A stretch of 64,000 nucleotides of DNA from Rhizobium brockwellii (GCF_000769405.2 NZ_CP053440.1:1-64000); one strand, 5' to 3'. Counted from the first letter of the stretch, positions 54,007 to 62,946 are shown. A program made the numbers and translations. Notes: generated by a model from the sequence alone, not told the origin.

Positions 54007-54669
54007 ATGGGTTACACGTTGAATTTCGCTGCCGTCTGGCGCAACTTCGATTTTCTTTTGAGCGGGCTCACGCTCAGTCTCGGCCTTGCGGTGATCTCGA
54101 TCCTGATCGGGGCCGCGATCGGCCTTGTGGTGGCCTTCGCGCTGACGTCCAAAAACCGCTTTGCGGTCGTGCCGGCACGGATCTATGTCACTGTCATCCG
54201 CAACCTGCCGATTCTCGTCCTGGTTCTTTTCGTCTTTTTCGCGCTGCCGCAAATGGGTTTGCGCCTCGACAAGATAAAAAGCTTCGTCCTGGTTCTGTCC
54301 CTCTATTCCGGCGCCTATCTGGCCGAGGTTTTCCGCGCCGGTCTGTTGTCAATTCCGAGAGGATTGACGGAAGCGGGGCTTGCCATCGGCCTGACGGGGA
54401 TGCAGATCCGCAGCTCCATCATCGCTCCGCTGATGCTGCGCAACGTGCTGCCATCACTGTCCTCGACGATCATCTCGCTCTTCAAGGACACCTCGCTCGC
54501 CGCTGCCATCGCCGTGCCCGAACTGACCTTTGCTGCCCGCAAGATCAATGTCGAGAGTTTCCGTGTCATAGAGACCTGGATGGTCACCTCGGCCCTCTAT
54601 GTCGCGACCTGTTTCCTCATCGCCGCCGTGATGCGCTTCGTCGAGCGCCGTCTGGCCCTGCCGAGATAA
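54007..54669 (+). CDS. Polar amino acid ABC permease
   Basis: A 220-residue HisM/GlnP-type permease with about five membrane segments. The motif IRNLPILVLVLFVFFALP and the coupling loop IPRGLTEAGLAIGLTGMQIRSSIIAPLMLRNVLPSL are family hallmarks. ATG 54007 is chosen as the start giving a normal N-terminus; an upstream ATG at 53980 lies in the palindrome. It is followed by its partner permease after 4 nt. Confidence 0.9.
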   Translation: MGYTLNFAAVWRNFDFLLSGLTLSLGLAVISILIGAAIGLVVAFALTSKNRFAVVPARIYVTVIRNLPILVLVLFVFFALPQMGLRLDKIKSFVLVLSLYSGAYLAEVFRAGLLSIPRGLTEAGLAIGLTGMQIRSSIIAPLMLRNVLPSLSSTIISLFKDTSLAAAIAVPELTFAARKINVESFRVIETWMVTSALYVATCFLIAAVMRFVERRLALPR

Positions 54670-54673
54670 GCCG

Positions 54674-55333
54674 ATGTCCCACACTTTTCTCGAACAACTC
54701 TGGATCGCCCGATACGTCATCATGAACGGCATCGGCGTGACCGTGTCGATCTCCCTGCTGGCCATCCTCGCCGGTTCCATACTCGGCGTTTTCGTCGGTT
54801 TGGCGCTCGTCTATGGCGGCGTTGTTTTGCGTCTGGCCGTGCGCGCCTATACGGATATCATCCGTGGCACGCCGGTGCTCGTGCTCGTGCTGGCGAGTTA
54901 CTATGTCTCCGCCGCCGTCGGCCTCGATCTTGGGCCGTTCTCGGCCGGCGTGCTTGCCCTTGCCATCTTCTGCTCCTCCCATGTCGGCGAAATCGTGCGC
55001 GGGGCGCTTCAGGCGATCCCGAAGGGGCAGACCGAAGCCGCCAAGGCGATCGGCCTGACCTTTACCCAGACCTTCACCTCGGTGCTGTGGCCGCAGGCCA
55101 TGCGCCAGTGCCTGCCGGCCTGGGTGAATACGGCGGCCGAGATGGTGAAAGCCTCGACGCTGCTCTCCGTCATCGGCGTCGCAGAGCTTCTCCTGCGCAC
55201 GCAGGAGATCATCTCCCGCAATTTCATGAGCCTCCAGTTCTATTTCCTGGCTGGCGGGCTCTATTTCATCATCAACTACGGCATCGAGCACTTCGGCAAA
55301 TATGTCGAGCGCAAGACCGCCCTGCCGTCCTGA
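54674..55333 (+). CDS. Polar amino acid ABC permease
   Basis: A 219-residue second permease of the family 3 importer. The motifs are IIRGTPVLVLVLASYYV and AIPKGQTEAAKAIGLTFTQTFTSVLWPQAMRQCLPAW. It lies between the first permease and the ATPase gene in one transcription unit. Confidence 0.9.
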   Translation: MSHTFLEQLWIARYVIMNGIGVTVSISLLAILAGSILGVFVGLALVYGGVVLRLAVRAYTDIIRGTPVLVLVLASYYVSAAVGLDLGPFSAGVLALAIFCSSHVGEIVRGALQAIPKGQTEAAKAIGLTFTQTFTSVLWPQAMRQCLPAWVNTAAEMVKASTLLSVIGVAELLLRTQEIISRNFMSLQFYFLAGGLYFIINYGIEHFGKYVERKTALPS

Positions 55334-55345
55334 GGAGTTCCCCCG

Positions 55346-56116
55346 ATGGCCAAGACCATTCTCGACATCCAGGGTCTGCGCAAGACTTACGGCATCCACG
55401 AAGTCCTCAAGGGCGTCGATTGCGCCGTGCTGGAAGGTGAAGTCATTTCCATCATCGGCTCGTCCGGCTCCGGAAAGACCACCTTGCTGCGCTGCATCAA
55501 CATGCTCGAGGAATTCCAGGGCGGCACGATCAGCCTCGACGGCGAGGAGATCGGCTACCGCGCTGAAGGCGCGACGCGGCGCCGCAAGAGCGAGAAAGAG
55601 ATTGCACGCCAACGCGCGTTGACCGGCATGGCGTTTCAGCAGTTCAATCTTTTCCCGCATATGAGTGCCGCTGAAAACGTCATGCTCGGCCTCGTCAAGG
55701 TGAAGAAAATGACGAAGCCGGATGCTCGTGCTATCGCGGAAAAGTGGCTCGATCGTGTCGGCCTTTCCGCCCGCGCGAACCATTATCCCGGGCAGCTTTC
55801 CGGCGGTCAGCAGCAGCGCGTCGCGATCGCCCGCGCCATCGCCATGTCGCCGAGGCTGATGCTGTTCGACGAAGTGACCTCCGCGCTTGACCCGGAACTG
55901 GTGGGCGAAGTGCTTCAGGTGATCAAAGGACTTGCCGCCGATGGCATGACGATGCTGCTCGTGACCCACGAGATGCGCTTTGCCTACGACGTTTCGTCAC
56001 GGGTCATTTTCATGAACCAGGGCGTCATCTGCGAGGAAGGCGATCCGAAGGACATGTTCGTGCATCCGAAGACCGAACGGCTGGCGGAATTCCTCAAAAC
56101 CTCGAGTTTCAACTAG
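55346..56116 (+). CDS. Polar amino acid ABC ATP-binding protein (GlnQ type)
   Basis: A 256-residue ATPase. Walker A is GSSGSGKTT, the Q-loop FQQFNLFPH, the signature LSGGQQQR and Walker [16 protein letters not shown] basic insert between Walker A and Q-loop ([18 protein letters not shown]) makes it longer than the paralogue at 60027. GAGGAG precedes the ATG. It completes the importer begun at 53050. Confidence 0.93.
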   Translation: MAKTILDIQGLRKTYGIHEVLKGVDCAVLEGEVISIIGSSGSGKTTLLRCINMLEEFQGGTISLDGEEIGYRAEGATRRRKSEKEIARQRALTGMAFQQFNLFPHMSAAENVMLGLVKVKKMTKPDARAIAEKWLDRVGLSARANHYPGQLSGGQQQRVAIARAIAMSPRLMLFDEVTSALDPELVGEVLQVIKGLAADGMTMLLVTHEMRFAYDVSSRVIFMNQGVICEEGDPKDMFVHPKTERLAEFLKTSSFN

Positions 56117-56156
56117 ACGAACAGAGAGATCCCGTGACCGTCCGCTCTGCGGATCG

Positions 56157-56585
56157 TCACGGGCGCTCGGCCCAAGGGTCGACAAGCTCGATCCCAAAGC
56201 CCTCGAAATCCTTTATATTGCGGGTGGCGAGGGTGAGATCATGGGCAATCGCGGTGGCGGCAATCAAGCCGTCCATTGACGACAAGCCGCGTCCGCTTCG
56301 CTTTGCGAGCCCCATCAGGTCGCCCCAGGCTATCGCAACCGGCTGGTCCACAGGGATGACGCGCTGCTCGAAGCGCTGCGGCAGGTCCTGGGCAAGCCAT
56401 TCAGCCAGCGCATCGCGCTTCCGACCGCTTTCCATCAACGCAACACCACGCCGGATCTCGGCGATCGATACGACGCTGATGAATGAGCGATCCTCGTCGA
56501 GACTGTCCAGCCATTGTAGGACATGGGCATCGGGACGCGGCCTTGTCACCTCGGAAAGCACATTGGTGTCCAGCAGAAGTCTCAC
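56157..56585 (-). CDS. VapC-type PIN-domain toxin
   Basis: A 142-residue PIN-domain ribonuclease with all acidic residues in place: LLLDTNVLSE, SIAEIRRG, SSMDGLIAATA and TLATRNIKDFEG. It overlaps the antitoxin gene by ATGA, as in functional toxin-antitoxin pairs. It probably stabilises the plasmid or acts as a stress toxin. Unlike the vapC copy at 36495 it is undamaged. Confidence 0.9.
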   Translation of the reverse strand: MRLLLDTNVLSEVTRPRPDAHVLQWLDSLDEDRSFISVVSIAEIRRGVALMESGRKRDALAEWLAQDLPQRFEQRVIPVDQPVAIAWGDLMGLAKRSGRGLSSMDGLIAATAIAHDLTLATRNIKDFEGFGIELVDPWAERP

Positions 56586-56848
56586 AGCTGGAAATCACGC
56601 GGTTCGTCGCGCTGCCGTTCGAGGTCCAGATCGGCGCCACGCAGCGGCGATTGCATCAGAAACTCTGCAAGGGTGCCCTTGCGCGCAGTCTTCCGCTGCC
56701 ATTCCTCGGCCGAAACGACGACGACGCTTGGTTTACCATTGCGCATAATCGTTTGCGGTGTTGCTTGCGCGCGTTCGATAACCTCAGACAGCTTGGCCTT
56801 CGCACTGGCGACGGTCCAACTTTTATCCTCTGGTCGTGATGGCTGCAT
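56582..56848 (-). CDS. Phd/YefM-family antitoxin
   Basis: An 88-residue antitoxin. The N-terminal Phd/YefM fold (WTVASAKAKLSEVIERAQATPQTIMRNGKPSVVVVSAEEW) binds DNA, and the acidic tail (LRGADLDLERQRDEPRDF) neutralises the toxin. A 9-bp repeat array lies directly upstream at 56860-56886. The leader is very short and AGGA is near the start, so autoregulation through that array is likely. Confidence 0.88.
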   Translation of the reverse strand: MQPSRPEDKSWTVASAKAKLSEVIERAQATPQTIMRNGKPSVVVVSAEEWQRKTARKGTLAEFLMQSPLRGADLDLERQRDEPRDFQL

Positions 56849-56859
56849 TCGCTATATCC

Positions 56860-56886
56860 TGACTATAGTGACTATCATGACCATAT
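56860..56886. promoter_or_regulatory. Three 9-bp direct repeats, antitoxin operator
   Basis: TGACTATAG, TGACTATCA and TGACCATAT follow each other without a gap, starting 12 bp upstream of the antitoxin ATG. ACTATAGT inside them is also a small palindrome. Such arrays are typical binding sites for Phd-type antitoxin complexes. Confidence 0.6.
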
Positions 56887-57101
56887 AAGCCGAAGTGGTC
56901 TAACCGCAAGCAACTTTTCGAGAGGGAAGGGGCTTTGTCCGCTTTGGGCGGCCGACGCTGATCGGGGTTTGCAAGGAATTGCGGGCACTCGCTCAATTTG
57001 TTCGCAGTCTGCATTCCCAGCGTGCAAATTTCAGGGGGAAGGGATCGGAGACATCTTGGAAATCCTGAACGCAGAATTTTGGCACGAGCTTTGCCTTCCT
57101 G

Positions 57102-57115
57102 TCTTGTATGCAAGA
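57102..57115. promoter_or_regulatory. GntR-type operator spanning the start codon of its own gene
   Basis: TCTTGTATGCAAGA has perfect 5-bp arms around TATG, and that centre holds the ATG of the GntR gene (57108-57110). The shape resembles the TTGTATACAA sites bound by FCD-type GntR proteins. Autorepression is the likely use. Confidence 0.55.
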
Positions 57116-57851
57116 TAGCCAGACATCTGAGACCACGCAGAAGACCATCGAGGAGACGATCGTCTCCGGGATTCTTTCAGCCAAAATTCGGCCCGGGACG
57201 CGTCTCAGCGAAAACCAGCTGGCGGCGCTCTTCGGTGTGTCTCGAACCCGCGTTCGTGAAGCCATGATGCGCCTGGAAACACGCGGCATCGTACATGTCA
57301 GTCCGAGACGTGGCTGGTTTGTCGTCGAGCCGTCCGCTGAAGAGGCGATTGCGGTCTATGAGGCGCGGCGCGTCATCGAGGCCGGATTGCTGCGCAGCAT
57401 GCGCGTGCTGACAGGCGAGGGGCACGACGCGCTCGACGCGCATCTGAACGAGGAAAAAAGCGCAATGGCAGCGGGCGACCGCCAGCGCCTGACCTATTTG
57501 ATGGGTGATTTCCACATCCGCATCGCCGAATTGAGCGGGAACGCCATCATCGTCGATATCCTTCGCGATCTCACAGCGAGGACGATCCTCATCTCGATGC
57601 TCTATCAGTCTGAATTTCATGCCGCACAGTCCCATGACGGGCACTGCCGCATCTTCGAGGCCATGCAAGCGGGCGATTTCGTCAGAGCTGCGGAACTCTC
57701 TGTCGAACATCTGGACGAAGTGGAAATGGGGCTCGACCTCACCACACGCCCGGACCCGCTCTCGGAACTGCGCAGTTCCCTGTCACTTCCTCCCAAGACT
57801 GTGTCCCCAACTCCCGGACCCCAAAAACCACAACTTCAAAGGAGCAATTAA
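57108..57851 (+). CDS. GntR-family (FCD-type) transcriptional regulator
   Basis: A 247-residue regulator. The N-terminal winged helix runs from IEETIVSGILSAKIRPGTRLSENQL to VREAMMRLETRGIVHVSPRRGWFV. The helical FCD domain carries the metal-site pattern DFHIRIAELSGN and HDGHCRIFEAM. No ribosome-binding site precedes ATG 57108, and a palindrome overlaps the start. The mRNA may be leaderless, or the start may differ. It lies 3 nt before an amino-acid binding-protein gene, so it most likely controls that importer. Confidence 0.88.
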   Translation: MQDSQTSETTQKTIEETIVSGILSAKIRPGTRLSENQLAALFGVSRTRVREAMMRLETRGIVHVSPRRGWFVVEPSAEEAIAVYEARRVIEAGLLRSMRVLTGEGHDALDAHLNEEKSAMAAGDRQRLTYLMGDFHIRIAELSGNAIIVDILRDLTARTILISMLYQSEFHAAQSHDGHCRIFEAMQAGDFVRAAELSVEHLDEVEMGLDLTTRPDPLSELRSSLSLPPKTVSPTPGPQKPQLQRSN

Positions 57852-57854
57852 AAC

Positions 57855-58640
57855 ATGCTGACAAGACGAGTCTTCTTCGCAATGGCGACCCTGGCTGCAA
57901 CCTTCGGCTTCGGCTCCGCGTCTTACGCCGATGCTCTCGCCGACATCACGGCGCGCGGTACGCTGCGGGTCGCCGTCCCACAGGATTTCCCGCCCTTTGG
58001 CAGCGTCGGCACTGACATGGCGCCGATGGGCTACGATATCGATGTGGCCAATCTCATTGCCGAAAAGCTTGGTGTCAAAACCGAACTCGTGCCGGTCACC
58101 AGCGCCAACCGCGTTCCCTATCTGCAGACGAATAAGGTCGATCTGGTCATATCAAGCCTCGGCAAGAATGCGGAGCGCGAAAAGGTGATCGATTTCACCA
58201 CGGCCTACGCCCCCTTCTTCAATGGCGTGTTCGCGCCGGCCGATCTTTCGATCGCCAAGGTGGAAGATCTCGCAGGCAAGAGCATCGGTGTTACGCGCGG
58301 CGCCGTGGAGGACCTCGAACTGACGAAGATTGCGCCGGCCGATGCGACGATCAAGCGCTACGAGGACAATAATGGCACCATCTCGGCCTTCCTGTCCGGC
58401 CAGGTCGACACCATCGCGACCGGCAATGTCGTGGCCGCTGCGATCCTCGCCAAAAATCCTCCCAAGCGCCCTGAGATGAAATTCCTCATCAAGAACTCGC
58501 CCTGCTACATCGGTCTCAACAAGGAACAGGCGGCTCTTCTGGAGAAGGTAAACGGCATTATCGCTGCCGCCAAAACCGATGGATCCCTCAACGCCATCTC
58601 GCAGAAGTGGCTCGGCGCCGATCTCCCGTCGGATCTGTAA
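57855..58640 (+). CDS. Polar amino acid ABC binding protein (family 3)
   Basis: A 261-residue binding protein with a Sec leader (FFAMATLAATFGFGSASYAD). The mature domain shows LRVAVPQDFPPFGSVGTD, GYDIDVANLIAEKLGVKTELVPV and VDLVISSLGKNAEREKVIDFT, typical of family 3. AAAGGAG precedes it. It heads the second amino-acid importer of the window, directly after its likely regulator. Confidence 0.92.
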   Translation: MLTRRVFFAMATLAATFGFGSASYADALADITARGTLRVAVPQDFPPFGSVGTDMAPMGYDIDVANLIAEKLGVKTELVPVTSANRVPYLQTNKVDLVISSLGKNAEREKVIDFTTAYAPFFNGVFAPADLSIAKVEDLAGKSIGVTRGAVEDLELTKIAPADATIKRYEDNNGTISAFLSGQVDTIATGNVVAAAILAKNPPKRPEMKFLIKNSPCYIGLNKEQAALLEKVNGIIAAAKTDGSLNAISQKWLGADLPSDL

Positions 58641-58657
58641 GGGACTCGGTCTCACGG

Positions 58658-58689
58658 ACGTCATCCCGCGCCTGCGCGCGGGATGACGT
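58658..58689. terminator. Perfect 13-bp stem-loop between binding protein and permease
   Basis: ACGTCATCCCGCG (58658-58670) and CGCGGGATGACGT (58677-58689) are exact inverted repeats with a 6-nt loop and no long T run. This fits an mRNA-stabilising or REP-like element placed 18 nt after the binding-protein stop. Confidence 0.65.
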
Positions 58690-58721
58690 GACGCTCCGTC
58701 GCCAGAAGAGGGGACAATTCC

Positions 58722-59393
58722 TTGAGCTATCATTTCGAATTCGGCTGGCTGCTTGAATATTATCCTGAGATCATCAAGGGCATACTGATCACCCTGGAGC
58801 TTATCGCGATCGGCGGCGTGCTCGGCATTTCGCTCGGCATCTTCTGTGCCTGGGTGCGTGCGCTCGGCCCGGCCTGGTTGAAGCCTGTCGTTGCGACCTA
58901 TATCGAACTGATCCGCAACACGCCGTTCCTGATCCAGCTCTTTTTCATCTTTTTCGGTCTGCCGTCGCTCGGCCTCAAGCTTTCCGAATTGACGGCCGCC
59001 AACCTCGCGATGGTCGTCAACCTCGGCGCCTATAGCTGCGAGATTATCCGCGCTGGCATCCAGGCGACTCCGAAGGGTCAGTTCGAGGCAGGCGAGAGCC
59101 TTGCCATGACGCGTTTCGAAACCTTCCGGCATGTCGTTCTCGTGCCGTCGCTGCAGCGCATCTGGCCGGCGCTGTCGTCGCAAGTCGTCATCGTCATGCT
59201 CGGCTCATCGGTGGTGTCGCAGATCGCCGCCGAGGATCTGACCTTTGCTGCGAATTTCATACAATCGCGAACCTTCCGCGCCTTCGAGGCCTACATCGTC
59301 TCGACAGCCATCTATCTTGTGCTGGCGATCCTGCTCCGGCAGGTGCTGGCGGTGGTCGGCGGGTTCATTTTCCCGAGGAGGGCGGCGCGATGA
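58722..59393 (+). CDS. Polar amino acid ABC permease
   Basis: A 223-residue permease with about five membrane segments. The motifs are ELIRNTPFLIQLFFIFFGLPS and ATPKGQFEAGESLAMTRFETFRHVVLVPSLQRIWPAL. TTG 58722 is used as start, with GAGGGG 7-12 nt upstream. It overlaps the next permease gene by ATGA. Confidence 0.9.
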   Translation: MSYHFEFGWLLEYYPEIIKGILITLELIAIGGVLGISLGIFCAWVRALGPAWLKPVVATYIELIRNTPFLIQLFFIFFGLPSLGLKLSELTAANLAMVVNLGAYSCEIIRAGIQATPKGQFEAGESLAMTRFETFRHVVLVPSLQRIWPALSSQVVIVMLGSSVVSQIAAEDLTFAANFIQSRTFRAFEAYIVSTAIYLVLAILLRQVLAVVGGFIFPRRAAR

Positions 59394-60049
59394 TCGAGTT
59401 CACACTCTGGGACATTTTGCGCAACCTGCTGCTCGCCACCCGCTGGACGATCCTGCTTTCGCTCGTCTCGTTCATCGGCGGCGGCGCGGTCGGACTGGGG
59501 CTGCTGTTTCTGCGTATCAGCAAGCGCAAGGCATTCAGGACACTCGCGAAATATTATATCGAGCTCTTCCAGGGCACGCCGCTGCTGATGCAGCTCTTCA
59601 TCGCATTTTTCGGTCTCGGCCTCTTCGGGATAGATGTGCCGGCCTGGCTTGCTGCGGGATTGGCGCTCACCCTGTGGAGTGCCGCCTTCCTTGCCGAAAT
59701 ATGGCGAGGCTGCGTCGAAGCGGTCGCGAGGGGTCAATGGGAAGCCTCCGCCAGCCTCGGCATGGGCCGGTTGCAGCAGATGCGTTACGTCATCTTGCCC
59801 CAGGCGCTGAGGGTCGCCATACCGCCCACAGTCGGCTTCTCCGTTCAAATCGTCAAGGGAACGGCGCTGACCTCGATCATCGGTTTCGTTGAATTGTCGA
59901 AAGCCGGCACGGTGGTCACCAATGCCACCTTCCAGCCCTTCACCGTCTACGGGCTCGTCGCCCTCATCTACTTCGCCCTTTGCTGGCCTTTGTCGAAAAG
60001 CAGCCAGATCCTGGAAAGGAAGCTCAATGTCGCTCATCGAAATCACTGA
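59390..60049 (+). CDS. Polar amino acid ABC permease
   Basis: A 219-residue partner permease. The motifs are IELFQGTPLLMQLFIAFFGLG and EAVARGQWEASASLGMGRLQQMRYVILPQALRVAIPP. Its start overlaps the preceding gene by 4 nt, and its end overlaps the ATPase gene by 23 nt, showing tight translational coupling. Confidence 0.9.
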   Translation: MIEFTLWDILRNLLLATRWTILLSLVSFIGGGAVGLGLLFLRISKRKAFRTLAKYYIELFQGTPLLMQLFIAFFGLGLFGIDVPAWLAAGLALTLWSAAFLAEIWRGCVEAVARGQWEASASLGMGRLQQMRYVILPQALRVAIPPTVGFSVQIVKGTALTSIIGFVELSKAGTVVTNATFQPFTVYGLVALIYFALCWPLSKSSQILERKLNVAHRNH

Positions 60050-60752
60050 AGTCCGCAAGAGCTTCGGCACCACCAAGGTGCTGAAAGGCATCAATCTCGA
60101 TGTCGAGGCTGGCGAAGTCATCGCTATTATCGGCAAGAGCGGTTCAGGCAAATCGACCCTGCTTCGCTGCATCAACGGCCTGGAGACCATCACCGACGGC
60201 TCCATCTCCGTAGCCGGCGCGCAGCTCCTTGATGACGAAGTGCATCTGAAGGCATTGCGCCTCAAGGTCGGCATGATCTTTCAGCAGTTCAACCTCTTCC
60301 CGCACCTGACCGTCGGCGGCAACGTCATGCTGTCGCAGACCGTGGTCAAGAAGACCCCGAAGGCCGAAGCCGAGGCTACCGCCCGCAAGATGCTGGAGCG
60401 GGTAGGGCTGGGCCACAGGTTCGACGCCTATCCCGACGAGCTCTCGGGCGGCCAGCAGCAGCGCGTCGCCATCGCCCGCGCGCTCGCCATGCAGCCGACC
60501 GCACTTCTCTGCGACGAGATTACCTCCGCGCTCGATCCGGAACTGGTCGCCGAAGTTCTGGCCGTCGTGCGCGAGCTTGCGGCCGAGGGAATGACGCTCC
60601 TGATGGTAACCCACGAGATGAAGTTCGCCCGCGACGTCTGCAGCCGCGTCGTCTTCATGCATCAGGGCCGTGTCCACGAAGTAGGCCAGCCGGAGGACGT
60701 CTTCGCCAATCCGCAGACGGCAGAGCTGAAGCAATTTCTCGGCGTCAGCTAG
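60027..60752 (+). CDS. Polar amino acid ABC ATP-binding protein (GlnQ type)
   Basis: A 241-residue ATPase. Walker A is GKSGSGKST, the Q-loop FQQFNLFPH, the signature LSGGQQQR and Walker B ALLCDEITSALDPE. ATG 60027 has GGAAAGGAAG upstream and lies inside the end of the permease gene. It completes the importer that starts at 57855. Its closest partner in the window is the ATPase at 55346. Confidence 0.93.
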   Translation: MSLIEITEVRKSFGTTKVLKGINLDVEAGEVIAIIGKSGSGKSTLLRCINGLETITDGSISVAGAQLLDDEVHLKALRLKVGMIFQQFNLFPHLTVGGNVMLSQTVVKKTPKAEAEATARKMLERVGLGHRFDAYPDELSGGQQQRVAIARALAMQPTALLCDEITSALDPELVAEVLAVVRELAAEGMTLLMVTHEMKFARDVCSRVVFMHQGRVHEVGQPEDVFANPQTAELKQFLGVS

Positions 60753-61154
60753 AGTATCCGTGTGCTTTCCTTGCGAGCGACAATCGCTGTTATCTATCGC
60801 AAGTCGCGCTTCAAACTAGAACCCACCCCGGCTACATCCATTGCAACTCTTTCTACGACATGGTGATCATAAAGGACATGACGACTCCGACCGCTCACGG
60901 TCTCGACCAGACTGGAGGTCGTCATCCTTGCTCCCGACGTTGGCATTGACCAGAACGTCGAGAGGCGAGACTGTCGCATCTCTAACTGGCCCAACTGTCG
61001 CATTACTAAATAGCCCTTACAAACAAATATCGCATAAGATAGCTTATGGAACTAAGTGTTTGTACAGGCGTACGCGCGCTCGGCGAACCGCAGTTCGTTA
61101 GACTATGTTTTTCATTGCGATCACGCGACCGTCCTGGTCCCCCGGAACACGCGA
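60753..61154. other. Gene-free region with a nested dyad
   Basis: A 402-bp gap between the convergent ATPase and tartrate dehydratase genes. No intact gene is seen. On the minus strand 60930-60965 reads LDVLVNANVGSKD, faintly like a short-chain dehydrogenase. The nested inverted repeat at 61018-61064 could be the control region of a lost minus-strand gene. Confidence 0.4.
61018..61064. promoter_or_regulatory. Nested inverted repeats
   Basis: Outer arms TACAAACA (61018-61025) and TGTTTGTA (61057-61064) enclose inner arms CATAAG (61033-61038) and CTTATG (61043-61048). Both pairs share nearly the same centre. This looks like an operator or cruciform, but no intact gene starts next to it. Confidence 0.45.
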
Positions 61155-62318
61155 CTATTCGGCGAGTTCGCGCATGACCTTGATAAGGTCAGACTTGCCT
61201 TCGAAGCCTATGCCTGGCAACTCCGGCATCGTGATGTGCCCGTCGATGACATTCACGCCGTCCGGGAAGCCGCCGTAAGGCTGGAAGAGATCCGGATAGC
61301 TCTCATTGCCACCGAGACCGAGGCCGGCCGCGATGTTGAGCGACATCTGGTGACCGCCATGCGGGATGCAGCGGGACGGCGACCAACCGAACTGGCGCAG
61401 GACGTCGAGGGTCCGGAGGTATTCGACGAGACCGTAGGACAGGGCGCAGTCGAACTGCAGGAAGTCGCGGTCGGCGCGCATGCCGCCGTAACGAAGCAGG
61501 TTGCGGGCATCCTGGTGGGAGAAGAGGTTCTCGCCGGTTGCCATCGGAGCGTCGTAGAATTCGGAGATGGCCGCCTGCAAGGCGTAGTCGAGCGGATCGC
61601 CGATTTCCTCGTACCAGAAAAGCGGGTAGTCACGCAGCATCTTGGCGTAGGCGATACCGGTCTCCAAATCGAAGCGGCCGTTCGCATCGACCGCGAGTTT
61701 CGCCTCGGAACCGATTTCTTCCAGCACGGATTCGATGCGGCCTCGGTCCTCGTCGATCGAGGCGCCACCGATCTTCATCTTCACGACATTGTACCCGCGG
61801 TCGAGATAGCCGCGCATCTCCTTGCGAAGCGCGCTGTTGTCCTTGCCGGGATAGTAGTAGCCGCCGGCGGCGTAGACGAAGACCCTGGGGTTCGCCTCGC
61901 GGCCCTTCATGTCGGCCAGCATGCGGAACAGGGGCTTGCCCTCGATCTTCGCAACAGCATCCCAGAAGGCCATGTCGATGGTACCGACAGCCACGGAGCG
62001 CTCGCCGTGACCGCCAGGCTTTTCATTCATCATCATGGTCGACCAGATCTTGTGCGGATCGAGGTTGGTGCCGGCGTCGTTGATCAGGCTGTTCGGGTCT
62101 GCCTGCAGGATGCGGTCCTTGAACCGCTCGCGGATCAGGCCGCCCTGGCCATAACGACCGTTCGAGTTGAAGCCATAGCCAACGACACGGCGGCCGTCCC
62201 TGACGACATCGGTCACGACAGCAACGAGACTAGCCGTCATCTTCGAAAAGTCGATATAGGCGTTGCGGATGGGCGACGCGATGGGCTTAGTAACTTCGCA
62301 GACGTCTAAGATACGCAT
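61155..62318 (-). CDS. tarD: D(-)-tartrate dehydratase, enolase superfamily
   Basis: A 387-residue mandelate-racemase-type enolase superfamily enzyme, very like the characterised Bradyrhizobium D-tartrate dehydratase, which makes oxaloacetate from D-tartrate. The N-terminus ITKP-type motif ([19 protein letters not shown]), [19 protein letters not shown] and [11 protein letters not shown] match that group. The base lysine lies in VVKMKIGG, metal ligands in [13 protein letters not shown] and ATGEN, and the catalytic His in [11 protein letters not shown] 62318 has GGAGAG upstream. Remnants of a dicarboxylate transporter and a LysR gene lie upstream. Confidence 0.88.
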   Translation of the reverse strand: MRILDVCEVTKPIASPIRNAYIDFSKMTASLVAVVTDVVRDGRRVVGYGFNSNGRYGQGGLIRERFKDRILQADPNSLINDAGTNLDPHKIWSTMMMNEKPGGHGERSVAVGTIDMAFWDAVAKIEGKPLFRMLADMKGREANPRVFVYAAGGYYYPGKDNSALRKEMRGYLDRGYNVVKMKIGGASIDEDRGRIESVLEEIGSEAKLAVDANGRFDLETGIAYAKMLRDYPLFWYEEIGDPLDYALQAAISEFYDAPMATGENLFSHQDARNLLRYGGMRADRDFLQFDCALSYGLVEYLRTLDVLRQFGWSPSRCIPHGGHQMSLNIAAGLGLGGNESYPDLFQPYGGFPDGVNVIDGHITMPELPGIGFEGKSDLIKVMRELAE

Positions 62319-62652
62319 TTTGCTCTCCGGTTTCTGAACATTTGGATGTCTGGCTAGTGCTGGGCTTCGTGAGCGACAACAGTGATCCGGTGGGGAACCT
62401 CCCCGCTTGTTCGGCGATGACGGCGTCGACGGCGGCCCGGTCAAAAGCCCCTTCCCACTTGGCGATGGCTATTGTTTCAACCCCGTTGCCGATGAGTTTC
62501 ATGAAGCGATCGACGCCGAGCAGGAGGATGAGACCTGCGGTGGGAATGGCATGAAAGCTGGGCAGCGTGGCAGCAAGGGTAACGAAGCCTGCGAGGTGAC
62601 CGAGATCGATGGTGACTTCATTTCTTCCTCCCATTGCCGTCGTCTCCAACAA
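62287..62652 (-). pseudogene. C-terminal fragment of a DctA-type dicarboxylate symporter
   Basis: The frame contains [27 protein letters not shown] and [16 protein letters not shown], the C-terminal signature of DctA dicarboxylate/cation symporters. The block of about seven residues normally between RFM and LIGN (SECRALT-like) is missing. Everything before FVTLAATL, more than 80% of the protein, is absent. The tail runs into tarD. It cannot be a working transporter, but it hints that tarD once had its own uptake gene. Confidence 0.75.
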
Positions 62653-62736
62653 CGGCGTTCCTCAACATTCGCGAACAAGCGATTGACGGTCCAATGCCGT
62701 TTCGGCTTCAATTGATGCCGTAAGTGAGAGGGTGAG

Positions 62737-62808
62737 ATGGATACTGCCTGGCTTTTGGATTTGCGAGCTATCGCCGAGACCCTTAACTTTTCGAGGGGCC
62801 TCGCATAG
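62737..62808 (+). pseudogene. LysR-type regulator, N-terminal fragment
   Basis: MDTAWLLDLRAIAETLNFSR is the start of a LysR helix-turn-helix domain. It is followed by GLA and a stop at 62806. It points away from the dctA/tarD unit, as a LysR activator of tartrate use would. GAGAGGGTGAG precedes the ATG. Only the first 20 codons remain. Confidence 0.7.
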
Positions 62809-62946
62809 AAGGAAACCGAGCGCAGACCCGTTGTCCCAATCACGTGGGATAACAATGATTTATGGATGCCAGCTCATTTGAGACGCGGTACATTCCTGGC
62901 TACATGAACCCGATGCAACTGTGCTTTTGCTCTCAAGCGGCGAGGC

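Noticed and set aside
56860..56886. TGACTAT repeats as a CRISPR array
   Set aside because: Nine-base repeats without spacers directly before an antitoxin gene are an operator array, not a CRISPR.
60930..60965. LDVLVNAN-like piece as a short-chain dehydrogenase remnant
   Set aside because: Only about eight residues match and nothing around them supports the family; mentioned only in the gap description.
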